Below are positions 1 to 7,041 of a stretch of 15,195 nucleotides of DNA, one piece after another. Numbering within the stretch: the stretch's first letter is position 1; the number at the start of each line of letters is the position of its first letter. This stretch comes from DAOUEX01 sp034430235 (GTDB lineage Bacteria; Chloroflexota; Anaerolineae; UBA2200), in assembly GCA_964478075.1 (NCBI GenBank), contig CAYZGO010000047.1:1-15195 (forward strand). The letters are read 5' to 3'. The notes beneath the pieces are model-generated. The model searched no databases. It saw only the letters and a list, made by a program, of their open reading frames with translations, and had not been told where the DNA came from. The position numbers were made by a program, and so were the translations under genes.

Positions 1-2
1 GC

Positions 3-239
3 GTCATGCATTACTGTGTGCCCAATATCCCTGGAGCGGTACCGCGTACATCAACCTACGGCTTGTCCAATGCCACGCTGCCCTTCGCGCTCAAGTTGGC
101 CAACAAGGGCTTCCTCAAGGCGGTCAAAGAAGACACGGCCTTGGCCAAGGGTGTCAATACGTATGGCGGCTATATCACGTACAAAGCTGTCGCCGAGGCT
201 TTTGGCCGTGAGTACCACCCCCTCGCCGAGTTGATCTGA
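3..239 (+). CDS. ald: Alanine dehydrogenase, C-terminal part (partial at window start)
   Basis: This is the last 78 codons of an NAD-dependent L-alanine dehydrogenase, which interconverts L-alanine and pyruvate plus ammonia in the cytoplasm. The reading frame is open at the left edge. The visible peptide has the C-terminal signature of the family: an HYCVPNIPGAVPRTST stretch near the start, followed by NATLPFALKLANKG, and NTYGGYITYKAVAEAFG close to the end. These segments belong to the last part of the NAD-binding domain and the C-terminal helices. The N-terminal catalytic lysine and histidine and the Rossmann glycines lie outside the window. The gene ends in a TGA and is followed by a strong hairpin. 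Identification rests on remembered family consensus; the related transhydrogenase alpha subunit is less likely because of the short C-terminal tail. Confidence 0.9.
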   Translation, partial: VMHYCVPNIPGAVPRTSTYGLSNATLPFALKLANKGFLKAVKEDTALAKGVNTYGGYITYKAVAEAFGREYHPLAELI

Positions 240-259
240 ACCAGGAGTACCTGTCTGCT

Positions 260-295
260 AGAGGCCTTGACGATCCCGAGATCGCCGAGGCCTCT
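260..295 (+). terminator. Hairpin after ald, probable transcription terminator
   Basis: A perfect 8-bp inverted repeat (AGAGGCCT at 260-267, AGGCCTCT at 288-295) encloses a second inner pair (CGAT at 271-274, ATCG at 281-284). It lies about 20 nt after the ald stop codon. No long T-tract follows, so it is either a weak intrinsic terminator or an RNA-stabilising stem. Confidence 0.5.
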
Positions 296-431
296 TCTGG
301 TGTAGGAGCGACTGTTACAACAGATTGGGCTTTTTGGCGCAGCAGCCTGCTCGCTCTTCCCACGGCAATCCCACCTCCCCTTTGCGCAAGCCGTGGACAC
401 CCGCAACCCGGGCAAATCGTCCGTCGGCGGG

Positions 432-461
432 TTGGATTCCATGCTTCTGCTGTGGTATAAT
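432..461 (+). promoter_or_regulatory. Extended -10 promoter for gatB
   Basis: A consensus TATAAT at 456-461 is preceded by TGG at 453-455, making an extended -10 (TGnTATAAT). A weaker -35-like TTGGAT lies at 432-437, 18 nt upstream. Transcription would start near 468, leaving a leader of roughly 30 nt before the gatB ATG at 498. Confidence 0.6.
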
Positions 462-497
462 AAGCCAGCGGTCAGGAACCACACCCGAGGACTTTGT

Positions 498-1991
498 ATG
501 AAGTACGAACCCACAATTGGCCTTGAGACGCACGCCCAACTGCTCACTGCTTCCAAGATGTTCTGCTCCTGCGCAGTCCCGCCCCCGTCTAAGAAATGGC
601 GGGACTCCGCATCTGCTGGGCGGGGCAGCACTGACTGCACATCAGCGCCTCCCAACAGCTTTGTTTGTCCTGTCTGCCTGGGCATGCCTGGCTCGCTGCC
701 AGTCATCAATCAGCGTGCGGTCGAGTACGTCATCATGACCGGCCTGGCCCTAAACTGCCACATTGCCGAGTTCTCTAAATTCGACCGCAAGAACTACAAC
801 TATCCTGATCTGGTCAAGGGCTACCAAATCTCGCAGTACGATCTACCCATCTGTCGCAATGGTTGGATAGAGATCCAGGTCGGAGAGCAGACCAGGCGCA
901 TAGGCATTCAGCGTGTTCACCTGGAGGAAGACACAGGAAAGCTCATTCACGTCAGGGGCCAAAGCTTCATTGACTTTAACCGTTCGGGCATACCCTTGAT
1001 GGAGATCGTCACCGAACCTGACTTTGTTTCTGTAGAAGAGGTGAACGAATATGCCCTCGAGCTTCGAAGGATACTCCGTTACCTCAGCGTCAATTCGGGC
1101 AACATGGAAGAGGGTGCCATGCGTTTCGAGGCCAATGTCTCGCTGCATCCCGCCCACACGGTCGAGATGGGCACCCGCGTTGAGATTAAGAATCTGAACA
1201 GCTTCAAAGCGTTACTGCGGTCGCTGGAGTACGAAATCGAGCGTCAGGAGAAAGTGCTTCGTGAGGGTGGAACCGTCCGTTGCGAGACCATGGGCTGGAA
1301 TGAGGCACGCGGCATTACCTTTGTGCAGCGCAGTAAGGAGCTTGCGGAGGACTACAGGTACTTTCACGAACCCGACCTGCCGCCGCTGGAGATTGAGCGA
1401 GAGTGGGTAGAGCGGATTCGCGCAAGAATCCCAGAATTGCCCGATGCGCGCCGCCGTCGGTTCGTGTCGGAGTACAGGCTTCCCACGTATGATGTCAGCC
1501 TGCTAACAGACGCCCGTCCTGTGGCTGACTACTTTGAACAAGCCGTCGCCACGGGTAGACCCGTAGGTGTTGAAGCCAAAGCCATCGCCAACTGGATTAC
1601 GGGCGAGCTGTTCCGTTTGCTTCACGCCGCCAACGTGGAGATCACAGCCATCAAGGTATCTCCTGCGCAATTCGTCGAACTCATTGCCCTGGTCAAAGAG
1701 AAGGCCGTTACCATGAACACCGGCAAGCAGATTCTAGAGATCATGTTCGACACCGGCAAAGCTGCCAGCGACATAGTGGCGGAGGAGGGACTTGGCCAGA
1801 TAGTTGACGCGGACAGGCTATCGCCAATTGTAGACGAGGTCATCTCTGCAAATCCGGATGCGGTAGCCCAGTACAAAGCTGGCAAGGACGCCGTGCTGCG
1901 CTTTTTCGTAGGTCAGGTCATGAGAGCTACGAGAGGCAAAGCTGAGCCTAATCTGGCCGCTAATTTGTTGAAACAGAAGCTGAGCGGTTGA
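498..1991 (+). CDS. gatB: Asp-tRNA(Asn)/Glu-tRNA(Gln) amidotransferase subunit B
   Basis: GatB is the kinase and tRNA-binding subunit of the GatCAB amidotransferase. The complex phosphorylates misacylated Glu-tRNA(Gln) or Asp-tRNA(Asn) and transamidates it with ammonia delivered from GatA. The 497-aa product shows the family landmarks: IGLETHAQL near residue 8, a zinc-type cysteine set (C23, C25, C57, C60), DRKNYNYPDLVKGYQISQYD, EEGAMRFEANVSLHP and GTRVEIKNLNSFK, plus the helical GatB/YqeY tail that ends in NLLKQKL. The ATG at 498 is chosen because homologues begin at this point (YEPTIGLE) and because the extended -10 promoter lies just upstream; the upstream in-frame codons run through that promoter. 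The spacing between the two cysteine pairs is unusual: 31 residues separate C25 from C57, where I recall about 12 in zinc-containing relatives. The basic, serine-rich insert includes an extra cysteine (C47). gatA and gatC are not in the window. Confidence 0.95.
   Translation: MKYEPTIGLETHAQLLTASKMFCSCAVPPPSKKWRDSASAGRGSTDCTSAPPNSFVCPVCLGMPGSLPVINQRAVEYVIMTGLALNCHIAEFSKFDRKNYNYPDLVKGYQISQYDLPICRNGWIEIQVGEQTRRIGIQRVHLEEDTGKLIHVRGQSFIDFNRSGIPLMEIVTEPDFVSVEEVNEYALELRRILRYLSVNSGNMEEGAMRFEANVSLHPAHTVEMGTRVEIKNLNSFKALLRSLEYEIERQEKVLREGGTVRCETMGWNEARGITFVQRSKELAEDYRYFHEPDLPPLEIEREWVERIRARIPELPDARRRRFVSEYRLPTYDVSLLTDARPVADYFEQAVATGRPVGVEAKAIANWITGELFRLLHAANVEITAIKVSPAQFVELIALVKEKAVTMNTGKQILEIMFDTGKAASDIVAEEGLGQIVDADRLSPIVDEVISANPDAVAQYKAGKDAVLRFFVGQVMRATRGKAEPNLAANLLKQKLSG
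575..630 (+). repeat. Two consecutive DNA hairpins inside the gatB insertion
   Basis: A perfect 9-bp inverted repeat (AGTCCCGCC at 575-583, GGCGGGACT at 598-606) is followed at once by a second hairpin (TGCTG at 614-618, CAGCA at 626-630). Both fall in the segment encoding the non-conserved insert between the GatB cysteine pairs. The match in position suggests that a small palindromic element was inserted in frame, but GC-rich coding DNA can form such stems by chance. Confidence 0.5.
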
Positions 1992-2080
1992 TTTGTAAGA
2001 GCTATCAAGCTGCGCGGTTGAACATAGACAACGCATCAGTCGGGAACGTGTGCTCCCAAAGTGGTTTGTCTTTCTCAAAG

Positions 2081-2121
2081 GGGTGGAGTTCGCTCGGTGC
2101 GGCCGAGACTCTACCCTTTTT
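2081..2121 (+). terminator. Intrinsic terminator or attenuator immediately before rlmD
   Basis: GGGTGGAGT (2081-2089) pairs with ACTCTACCC (2108-2116) with one G-U wobble, and the inner CTCGG (2093-2097) pairs with CCGAG (2103-2107). A 3-nt bulge separates the two stems on the left side and the loop is 5 nt. Five T residues follow at 2117-2121. Stem plus U-tract is a standard intrinsic terminator. It ends one base before the rlmD Shine-Dalgarno GGAG (2122-2125), so it could act both as the gatB terminator and as an attenuator of rlmD. Confidence 0.7.
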
Positions 2122-2133
2122 GGAGTAAAACGA

Positions 2134-3369
2134 ATGGGTGAACAAGTGAACGTGCAATTGGCGAATATGGCCTACGGTGGAGATGCTGTTGGACGGCACG
2201 CTAGCGGGGGGAAGGCCGTTTTCGTACCCTACGGCATCCCTGGCGAGTCGGTACGTGTAGAGATCGTGCAAGACAAAGCCCGCTTTGCTCGCGCCCGGCT
2301 GCTGGAGGTATTATCGGCATCTCCGCAACGTGTCCAGCCGCCATGCCCCTACTTTGGTATGTGCGGAGGTTGCCAGTGGCAGCACATAGCATATGAGGGG
2401 CAGTTGGAGTACAAGCGCTCTATCGTCCGTATGCAACTGCAGCGCATAGCAGGTCTGCCAGATGCCATTGTGCATCCGACGCTGGGTATGGCAGACCCGT
2501 GGCACTACCGCAATCACGTGCAGCTCAGCGTAAGCCATGATGGGCAATTGGGCTTTATGGCTGTTGGCAGCCACCAGGTAGTGCCTATAGAGCGTTGCTT
2601 GTTGATGAATCCACTTCTTGAGGAACTGTTTGACTCCCTGGACATCGAGTTGCCTGGCCTGCAGCGGCTCTCGCTGCGTGCTGGCATCAACACAGGTGAC
2701 CAGATGATCATCTTTGAGATGGAATCTGACCGGCCGCCCGACCTGGAGGTGGGCCTGCCTGTCTCCTGTGTCCTGCTGTTGTCCAATGGCACACCCATCA
2801 CCTTGCTGGGCAGCCCCTACATCTACGAGCAGGTAGCGGGCAGGGTGTACCGTCTCTCTGCACCCAGCTTTTTCCAGGTGAATACGTGGCAGACTGAAGA
2901 GCTCGTCTCACTGGTCTCCACGCATCTGAGCCCAGGGCCAGACAGCGTCGTCCTTGACGCCTACTGCGGTGTGGGCACTTTTGCTTTGAGTCTGGCTGCG
3001 GATGCAAAGCAGGTGATAGGCATCGAAAGCAACGCTGCCGCCATCGCTGATGCCGAGGCTAACGCGGCTGACACGGACAACGTGGCTTTCATCCATGGCA
3101 CACCAGAGGAAATCGCACCAACTCTGGACATAGCAGCTCCGCTTGTGGTCCTAGACCCTCCCCGAACTGGCCTGGATAAGGAGGCGTTGTCTGCTCTGGT
3201 CAGCCTGGCCCCGCCACGCATCGTCTACGTCTCATGCGACCCTGCCACGCTGGCTCGAGACATCAAGAGGCTGCTTGCGTCCGGTTATCACTTACGCGAA
3301 GTGCAGCCGGTAGACATGTTTCCACAGACATATCATATTGAGTGCGTGGCTGTTCTGGATCACCAGTAG
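2134..3369 (+). CDS. rlmD: 23S rRNA (uracil-C5)-methyltransferase, RlmD/RumA type
   Basis: This TrmA-family RNA methyltransferase uses SAM to methylate C5 of a uracil in 23S rRNA (U1939 in E. coli numbering; some relatives also modify U747). The 411-aa product begins with a TRAM-like RNA-binding domain (about residues 1-60). The 4Fe-4S cysteines follow: C71, C77 and C80 in a CPYFGMCGGC motif, and C155. The C-terminal catalytic domain has SFFQVNTWQTEEL near 245, the SAM-binding LDAYCGVGTF at 274-283, DPPR at 341-344, the nucleophilic cysteine C368 in VYVSCDPATLARD and the family glutamate E403 in HIECV. The ATG at 2134 is preferred because GGAG sits 8 nt upstream and the TRAM domain begins right after it. 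The frame stays open back to a GTG at 2050, but that stretch runs through the terminator hairpin and looks non-conserved. Exact uracil specificity cannot be read from the sequence. Confidence 0.92.
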   Translation: MGEQVNVQLANMAYGGDAVGRHASGGKAVFVPYGIPGESVRVEIVQDKARFARARLLEVLSASPQRVQPPCPYFGMCGGCQWQHIAYEGQLEYKRSIVRMQLQRIAGLPDAIVHPTLGMADPWHYRNHVQLSVSHDGQLGFMAVGSHQVVPIERCLLMNPLLEELFDSLDIELPGLQRLSLRAGINTGDQMIIFEMESDRPPDLEVGLPVSCVLLLSNGTPITLLGSPYIYEQVAGRVYRLSAPSFFQVNTWQTEELVSLVSTHLSPGPDSVVLDAYCGVGTFALSLAADAKQVIGIESNAAAIADAEANAADTDNVAFIHGTPEEIAPTLDIAAPLVVLDPPRTGLDKEALSALVSLAPPRIVYVSCDPATLARDIKRLLASGYHLREVQPVDMFPQTYHIECVAVLDHQ

Positions 3370-3410
3370 GAATGCTGCCCGCCAGGCTTGCGTCAGCAAT
3401 GCGCCGATGC

Positions 3411-3439
3411 TTGACAAAAAAGCCCAAGAGTGCTAGGAT
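3411..3439 (+). promoter_or_regulatory. Near-consensus sigma-70 promoter of the isc operon
   Basis: TTGACA (3411-3416) and TAGGAT (3434-3439) are separated by exactly 17 nt, and TGC directly before the -10 adds an extended -10 element. Predicted transcription start is near 3446, leaving a leader of about 30 nt before the Rrf2 start codon. Confidence 0.85.
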
Positions 3440-3463
3440 AATTCCAACTTTTTACTAGGAATT
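3440..3463 (+). promoter_or_regulatory. Palindrome over the start site, candidate Rrf2 operator
   Basis: AATTCC (3440-3445) and GGAATT (3458-3463) form a perfect 6-bp inverted repeat with a 12-nt spacer, and two further spacer positions also pair symmetrically. A direct repeat, CTAGGA at 3433-3438 and 3456-3461, is superposed. The element touches the -10 and covers the predicted start of transcription, the usual position for autorepression by Rrf2-family regulators. Binding is inferred only. Confidence 0.5.
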
Positions 3464-3475
3464 GCAAGAACACCT

Positions 3476-3901
3476 ATGAAACTCTCAGCGAAAGAGCAGT
3501 ATGGACTGCACGCTATGGTTGAACTCGCTCGGCGCTACGGCGAGGGGCCCGTTCCGCTGAGTGCTGTGGCCCAGGCGCAGGCCATCTCCCTGGCCTACCT
3601 GGAGCACGTTGTCGTACCGCTGCGCGCAGCAGGACTGTTGGACAGCACGCGAGGAGCCTATGGCGGCTACGCGCTGGCCGGCAGCCCGCAGTCCGTGACC
3701 GTAGGGGATGTTATCCGTGCTCTAGGGGGGACTGTCGTGTCCTTCGCCTGTGTGAGTGATGCTTCGAATCTTCCATGCATGCGTGGCGAGGGCACCTGCG
3801 CTGCACGCAAAGTCTGGGAGCGGGTGCACGAGAAGCTCACAGAGGCACTTGACTCCACCACGCTGGCTGACCTATGCCAACTCGCCTCCCCGAAGGGCTG
3901 A
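3476..3901 (+). CDS. iscR: Rrf2-family (IscR-like) Fe-S-sensing transcriptional regulator
   Basis: This 141-aa Rrf2-family regulator has an N-terminal winged helix (MKLSAKEQYGLHAMVELARR through the STRGAYGGYAL wing near residues 57-67). A dimerisation helix and a cysteine cluster follow: C92, C101 and C108. Three cysteines here are the usual ligands of a 2Fe-2S or 4Fe-4S cluster in IscR/NsrR-type members. The spacing C-x8-C-x6-C is that of many Gram-positive IscR-like proteins and is wider than the C-x5-C-x5-C of E. coli IscR. A fourth cysteine (C134) is near the C-terminus. Gene order (first gene of an iscS-iscU-mnmA cluster), its promoter and the overlapping palindrome all suggest that it senses Fe-S status and represses its own operon. 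No clear Shine-Dalgarno precedes the ATG, which is unusual for this window. A cysteine-metabolism role (CymR-like) is less likely because the cysteines are intact. Confidence 0.88.
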   Translation: MKLSAKEQYGLHAMVELARRYGEGPVPLSAVAQAQAISLAYLEHVVVPLRAAGLLDSTRGAYGGYALAGSPQSVTVGDVIRALGGTVVSFACVSDASNLPCMRGEGTCAARKVWERVHEKLTEALDSTTLADLCQLASPKG

Positions 3902-3928
3902 GGACAAACAACAGTAGAGGAGCGAAAC

Positions 3929-5110
3929 ATGCGGAAACCTGCAAAATTAATTTACATGGATCACGCTGCCACAACTGCGGTGGATCCGAGTGTGGTAGAA
4001 GCCATGTTGCCCTATTTCAGCGAAAAGCACGGGAACCCGTCAAGCATATATGCCTTGGGACGTGAAGCACATCAGGCCATGGACAACGCGCGGCAGACAG
4101 TGGCGGATATCCTGGGCGCTGGCCCCAGGGAGATCATTTTTACAAGTTGCGGGTCAGAGAGTGACAATCTAGCTATTCGTGGGGTGGCCTTTGCCAGACG
4201 CGAAAAGGGTAATCACATTATCACTTCTTCCATTGAACACTACGCCATCGACCGCACTTGTAAACAACTAGAGAAAAAACTCGGTTTCGAAGTTACTTAT
4301 CTGCCCGTTGATAAGTACGGTCACGTTAGTCCTGATGACGTGGGTCGAGCGATCACTGACAAGACGATCTTAATCAGCATCATGTACGCAAATAACGAGG
4401 TAGGCACCATCCAGCCCATTGCTGAGATTGGCAAGATCGCGCGGGCCAGGAAGATCCCATTCCATACTGATGCCGTCCAAGCTGGTGGAGCATTAGACCT
4501 GGATGTGAACGAATTGAACGTTGATCTGCTTTCATTGTCAGCGCACAAGTTCTATGGGCCAAAAGGGATAGGCGTGCTCTACCAGCGGCGCTTCACGCCA
4601 CTTCTGCCCATGCAGACTGGCGGGGCGCACGAACGCGGTCGGCGCGCTGGCACGGAAAACGTCCCTTACATCGTAGGGCTGGCCACAGCGCTGAAACTGG
4701 CCCAAGAGCATCGCGACGAGAATAATGCGCGCATTGCTGCCCTGCGCGATCGGCTTATCAAAGGCGTGCTGGACACCATTCCGGATGCCTATCTTACAGG
4801 CCATCCTACGGACCGCCTCTCCAACAATGCCAGCTTTGTCTTCAAGGGCATCGAGGGCGAGTCCATCTTGCTCAACCTGGATATGATGGGAGTAGCCGCC
4901 AGCAGCGGGTCGGCGTGTACTTCGGCCTCTTTGGAGCCTTCGCACGTGCTCTTGGCACTGGGCCTGCCGGTGGAAATCTGTCACGGCAGCTTGCGCCTGA
5001 CGTTGGGGAACGAGAACACCGAAGAAGACGTAGATTACGTGCTCTCTATTCTGCCGGGCATTGTGAGCAAATTGCGCGCCATGTCGCCCGTGTATAAAGA
5101 GGGAGTATGA
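3929..5110 (+). CDS. iscS: Cysteine desulfurase, IscS/NifS type
   Basis: This PLP-dependent enzyme converts L-cysteine to alanine and hands the sulfur, as a persulfide, to acceptors such as IscU and MnmA. The 393-aa product is full length for group I desulfurases. Visible landmarks are YMDHAATT near residue 9, the PLP-stacking histidine H104 in SIEHYA, NNEVGTIQP at 155-163, HTDAVQA with D181, the PLP lysine K207 in SAHKFYGPKG, RAGTEN at 239-244, and the catalytic cysteine C330 in SSGSACTS on the mobile loop. The ATG has a good Shine-Dalgarno (AGAGGAG at 3916-3922, 6 nt spacing) and lies 27 nt after the iscR stop. It is the sulfur source of the operon. It could also supply the DndC-like protein encoded about 3.2 kb downstream, since DndA is itself an IscS-type desulfurase and is replaced by a housekeeping IscS in some organisms. 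Confidence 0.96.
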   Translation: MRKPAKLIYMDHAATTAVDPSVVEAMLPYFSEKHGNPSSIYALGREAHQAMDNARQTVADILGAGPREIIFTSCGSESDNLAIRGVAFARREKGNHIITSSIEHYAIDRTCKQLEKKLGFEVTYLPVDKYGHVSPDDVGRAITDKTILISIMYANNEVGTIQPIAEIGKIARARKIPFHTDAVQAGGALDLDVNELNVDLLSLSAHKFYGPKGIGVLYQRRFTPLLPMQTGGAHERGRRAGTENVPYIVGLATALKLAQEHRDENNARIAALRDRLIKGVLDTIPDAYLTGHPTDRLSNNASFVFKGIEGESILLNLDMMGVAASSGSACTSASLEPSHVLLALGLPVEICHGSLRLTLGNENTEEDVDYVLSILPGIVSKLRAMSPVYKEGV

Positions 5111-5207
5111 TAGGCGCACACTACCTCTATTGCGTCGGTGTTGGTACTCATGGCACCGCTATTCTTGGCTTTCATTAACCCTTTTCAATCACAACCTGGG
5201 GGCTTCT

Positions 5208-5594
5208 ATGTATAGTGAACTGGTCATGGAACATTTCCAGAATCCACGCAACGTGGGTACGATTGCCGACGCCGATGGCGTCGGCAAAGCGGGCAATCCG
5301 GTGTGCGGGGATTTGATGGAGATGTTCATCAAGGTCGAGGATGACCGCATTGTGGACATCAAGTTCCTCACTTTTGGATGTGGAGCAGCCATAGCCACGA
5401 GCTCTATCACGACTGAGATGGTAAAGGGCAAGACGCTAGAGGAGGCCACGGAATTAACGAACAAGGCCGTGGCTAAGGCGCTTGGCGGACTGCCCAGCAT
5501 AAAAATGCACTGCTCCAACCTTGCTGCGGATGCACTGCACGAGGCCATTGAAGACTATTACCAGAAACACCCGGACAAACGTCCACAGGAATGA
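5208..5594 (+). CDS. iscU: Fe-S cluster scaffold protein IscU
   Basis: IscU is the scaffold on which iron and the sulfur delivered by IscS are assembled into a 2Fe-2S cluster before transfer to apoproteins. The 128-aa product has the three cluster-binding cysteines C33 (GNPVCGD), C58 (TFGCGA) and C102 (MHCSNLA), with the assembly-modulating aspartate D35. A LPSIKMHCS motif matches the LPPVK-type chaperone-recognition loop, although no hscA, hscB or ferredoxin gene is present nearby. The ATG at 5208 is used because the family starts with MYSELVMEHFQNPRN. The in-frame upstream codons from 5130 are not conserved, and a GGGGG run sits 5-6 nt before this ATG. The gene lies 97 nt after iscS and 34 nt before mnmA, consistent with one transcript. 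Confidence 0.95.
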   Translation: MYSELVMEHFQNPRNVGTIADADGVGKAGNPVCGDLMEMFIKVEDDRIVDIKFLTFGCGAAIATSSITTEMVKGKTLEEATELTNKAVAKALGGLPSIKMHCSNLAADALHEAIEDYYQKHPDKRPQE

Positions 5595-5628
5595 GGGTTT
5601 GTTTGATCAAGCGTTTACAGCATAGACG

Positions 5629-6759
5629 ATGAAGTACCGGGGAAAGAGCGTTAGTGAAAGGCAAGGGGCAAAGCTACATCGGGTCGTAGTGGCCCTCAGT
5701 GGAGGAGTTGATAGTTCAACGGCAGCGGCTCTCCTGGTGCAGCAGGGCTACGAGGTCAGCGGTGTGATGATGCGCTTGTGGGCCACCCATTACCAGGGAG
5801 AGTTCCCAGCGAACCGCTGCTGTTCGCCTTCCGCCATAGCAGACGCTCGCCAGGTCTGCGCCCTGCTGGGTATCCCCTTCCATCTGGTGAACCTCGAAGA
5901 AGAGTTCAAAGCACAGGTCGTGGACTATTTCTGCGATAGCTACGCTCTTGGCCGCACACCTAACCCCTGCCTGGCTTGCAATCGCGAGATCAAGTTCAAA
6001 GCATTGCTCCGCCTGGCCTTCGGCCTGGGCGCTGAGTACCTGGCTACAGGCCACTACGGGCGCATTCGCTCGCGCAAGGGCGAGTATCAGTTGCTCAGGG
6101 GCATAGACGAGGAGAAGGATCAGTCCTACGTGCTCTATATGCTGGGGCAGGAAGAGCTGCCACATCTGCTGTTCCCGGTTGGGCATTTCACCAAACGTCA
6201 GGTACGTGCCATGGCCGCGAACTACAACCTCCCTACGGCAGACACAGGGGAAAGCCAGGACGTGTGTTTCGTGCACGATGGTGACTATCGCGGCTTTGTC
6301 GCTCAGCAACGGCCAGAAACAGTGCGCCCCGGGCCAATTGTCGACTTGCAGGGGCACGTGCTGGGGGAACACCGCGGTGTGGCTTTCTACACAGTAGGCC
6401 AGCGCCAGGGACTGGGAATCGCTGCCGCGCATCCGCTCTACGTGCTGGAGATTGACAGCACCCGCAATGCGCTGGTTGTGGGACCGAAGGCAGCCCTATT
6501 GCGCTGTGCACTACTGGCAGAGCAGGTCAGTTTTGTCGCCGCAAATCCGCCACCGCACCCTATTTCGATCACGGCCAAGATCAGATACAAAGCTAAGGAG
6601 GCGCCTGCTACACTGATTCTACTGCCAGGGCGAATGGCCAAAGTGATCTTCTCTGATCCTCAGCCCGCTATTACGCCGGGGCAAGGTGTCGTTTTCTATC
6701 AGGGTGACGTAGTGCTCGGCGGTGGGATCATTGCATCTGTCGGGCCAGTCGAGGTGTAA
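5629..6759 (+). CDS. mnmA: tRNA-specific 2-thiouridylase MnmA
   Basis: MnmA uses ATP and persulfide sulfur to make 2-thiouridine at wobble position 34 of tRNA-Lys, -Glu and -Gln. The 376-aa product has the PP-loop SGGVDSS at residues 24-30, a CC pair at 64-65, NPCLACNREIKF with C114 and C117 (one being the persulfide-forming cysteine), ATGHYGR near 139, DEEKDQSYVLY near 160, and the second catalytic cysteine C213 in ESQDVCFV. The C-terminal beta-barrel contains YTVGQRQGLGI. The first 16 residues are an extra, poorly conserved basic leader, and the ATG lacks a clear Shine-Dalgarno. No later in-frame ATG precedes the PP-loop, so the start is retained. Its place after iscS-iscU fits direct sulfur supply from IscS. 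Confidence 0.95.
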   Translation: MKYRGKSVSERQGAKLHRVVVALSGGVDSSTAAALLVQQGYEVSGVMMRLWATHYQGEFPANRCCSPSAIADARQVCALLGIPFHLVNLEEEFKAQVVDYFCDSYALGRTPNPCLACNREIKFKALLRLAFGLGAEYLATGHYGRIRSRKGEYQLLRGIDEEKDQSYVLYMLGQEELPHLLFPVGHFTKRQVRAMAANYNLPTADTGESQDVCFVHDGDYRGFVAQQRPETVRPGPIVDLQGHVLGEHRGVAFYTVGQRQGLGIAAAHPLYVLEIDSTRNALVVGPKAALLRCALLAEQVSFVAANPPPHPISITAKIRYKAKEAPATLILLPGRMAKVIFSDPQPAITPGQGVVFYQGDVVLGGGIIASVGPVEV

Positions 6760-6760
6760 G

Positions 6761-7018
6761 ATGACGCTCAATTTTCCTTTGCTCATCCTGTCTCTGGTTA
6801 TTGCCACTTTGTACGGAGCCCTTTTCCATCTCCTGTGGGGCAGAACGCTGAAGGACTTGCTCATCTATTGGATAGCAGCGCTGCTGGGTTTTGGTACTGG
6901 CCAGTTGTTGGCCTCTGCCTTTTCCTGGGGCGATGTGCTGATTGGTGAACTCCACTTGTTGGTTGCGTCAGCTGCCTGCTGGCTCTTCATGGCTTTTGCC
7001 AGGCGACTCAGGTTATGA
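6761..7018 (+). CDS. Small three-helix membrane protein of unknown function
   Basis: An 85-aa hydrophobic protein with three predicted membrane segments, at about residues 4-24, 32-52 and 58-78, and a basic C-terminal end (ARRLRL) that suggests a cytoplasmic tail. The ATG follows the mnmA stop codon by one base, and GAGG at 6751-6754 gives a 6-nt spacing, so it is probably co-transcribed and translationally coupled with mnmA. I do not recognise the family. Position and topology suggest a small inner-membrane protein and nothing more can be said about function. The next gene has its own promoter inside the end of this one. Confidence 0.75.
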   Translation: MTLNFPLLILSLVIATLYGALFHLLWGRTLKDLLIYWIAALLGFGTGQLLASAFSWGDVLIGELHLLVASAACWLFMAFARRLRL

Positions 7019-7024
7019 TATAAT
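6996..7024 (+). promoter_or_regulatory. Internal promoter for the DUF948-like/YtxH gene pair
   Basis: TTGCCA (6996-7001) and TATAAT (7019-7024) are separated by 17 nt, with TGA before the -10 (extended -10). Predicted start near 7031 would give a leader of only about 11 nt that begins with the Shine-Dalgarno AGGAG. The -35 lies within the upstream coding sequence. Confidence 0.7.
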
Positions 7025-7041
7025 TGCCACAGGAGTTGGAT

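Noticed and set aside
170..709. 179-aa minus-strand frame over the ald-gatB intergenic region
   Set aside because: It runs antisense to the end of ald, the gatB promoter and the gatB start, and its product shows no known motif.
4538..5119. 193-aa minus-strand frame opposite iscS
   Set aside because: Antisense shadow of the 3' half of iscS without family features.
5716..6432. 238-aa minus-strand frame opposite mnmA
   Set aside because: It is fully antisense to a well-supported gene and encodes no recognisable motif.
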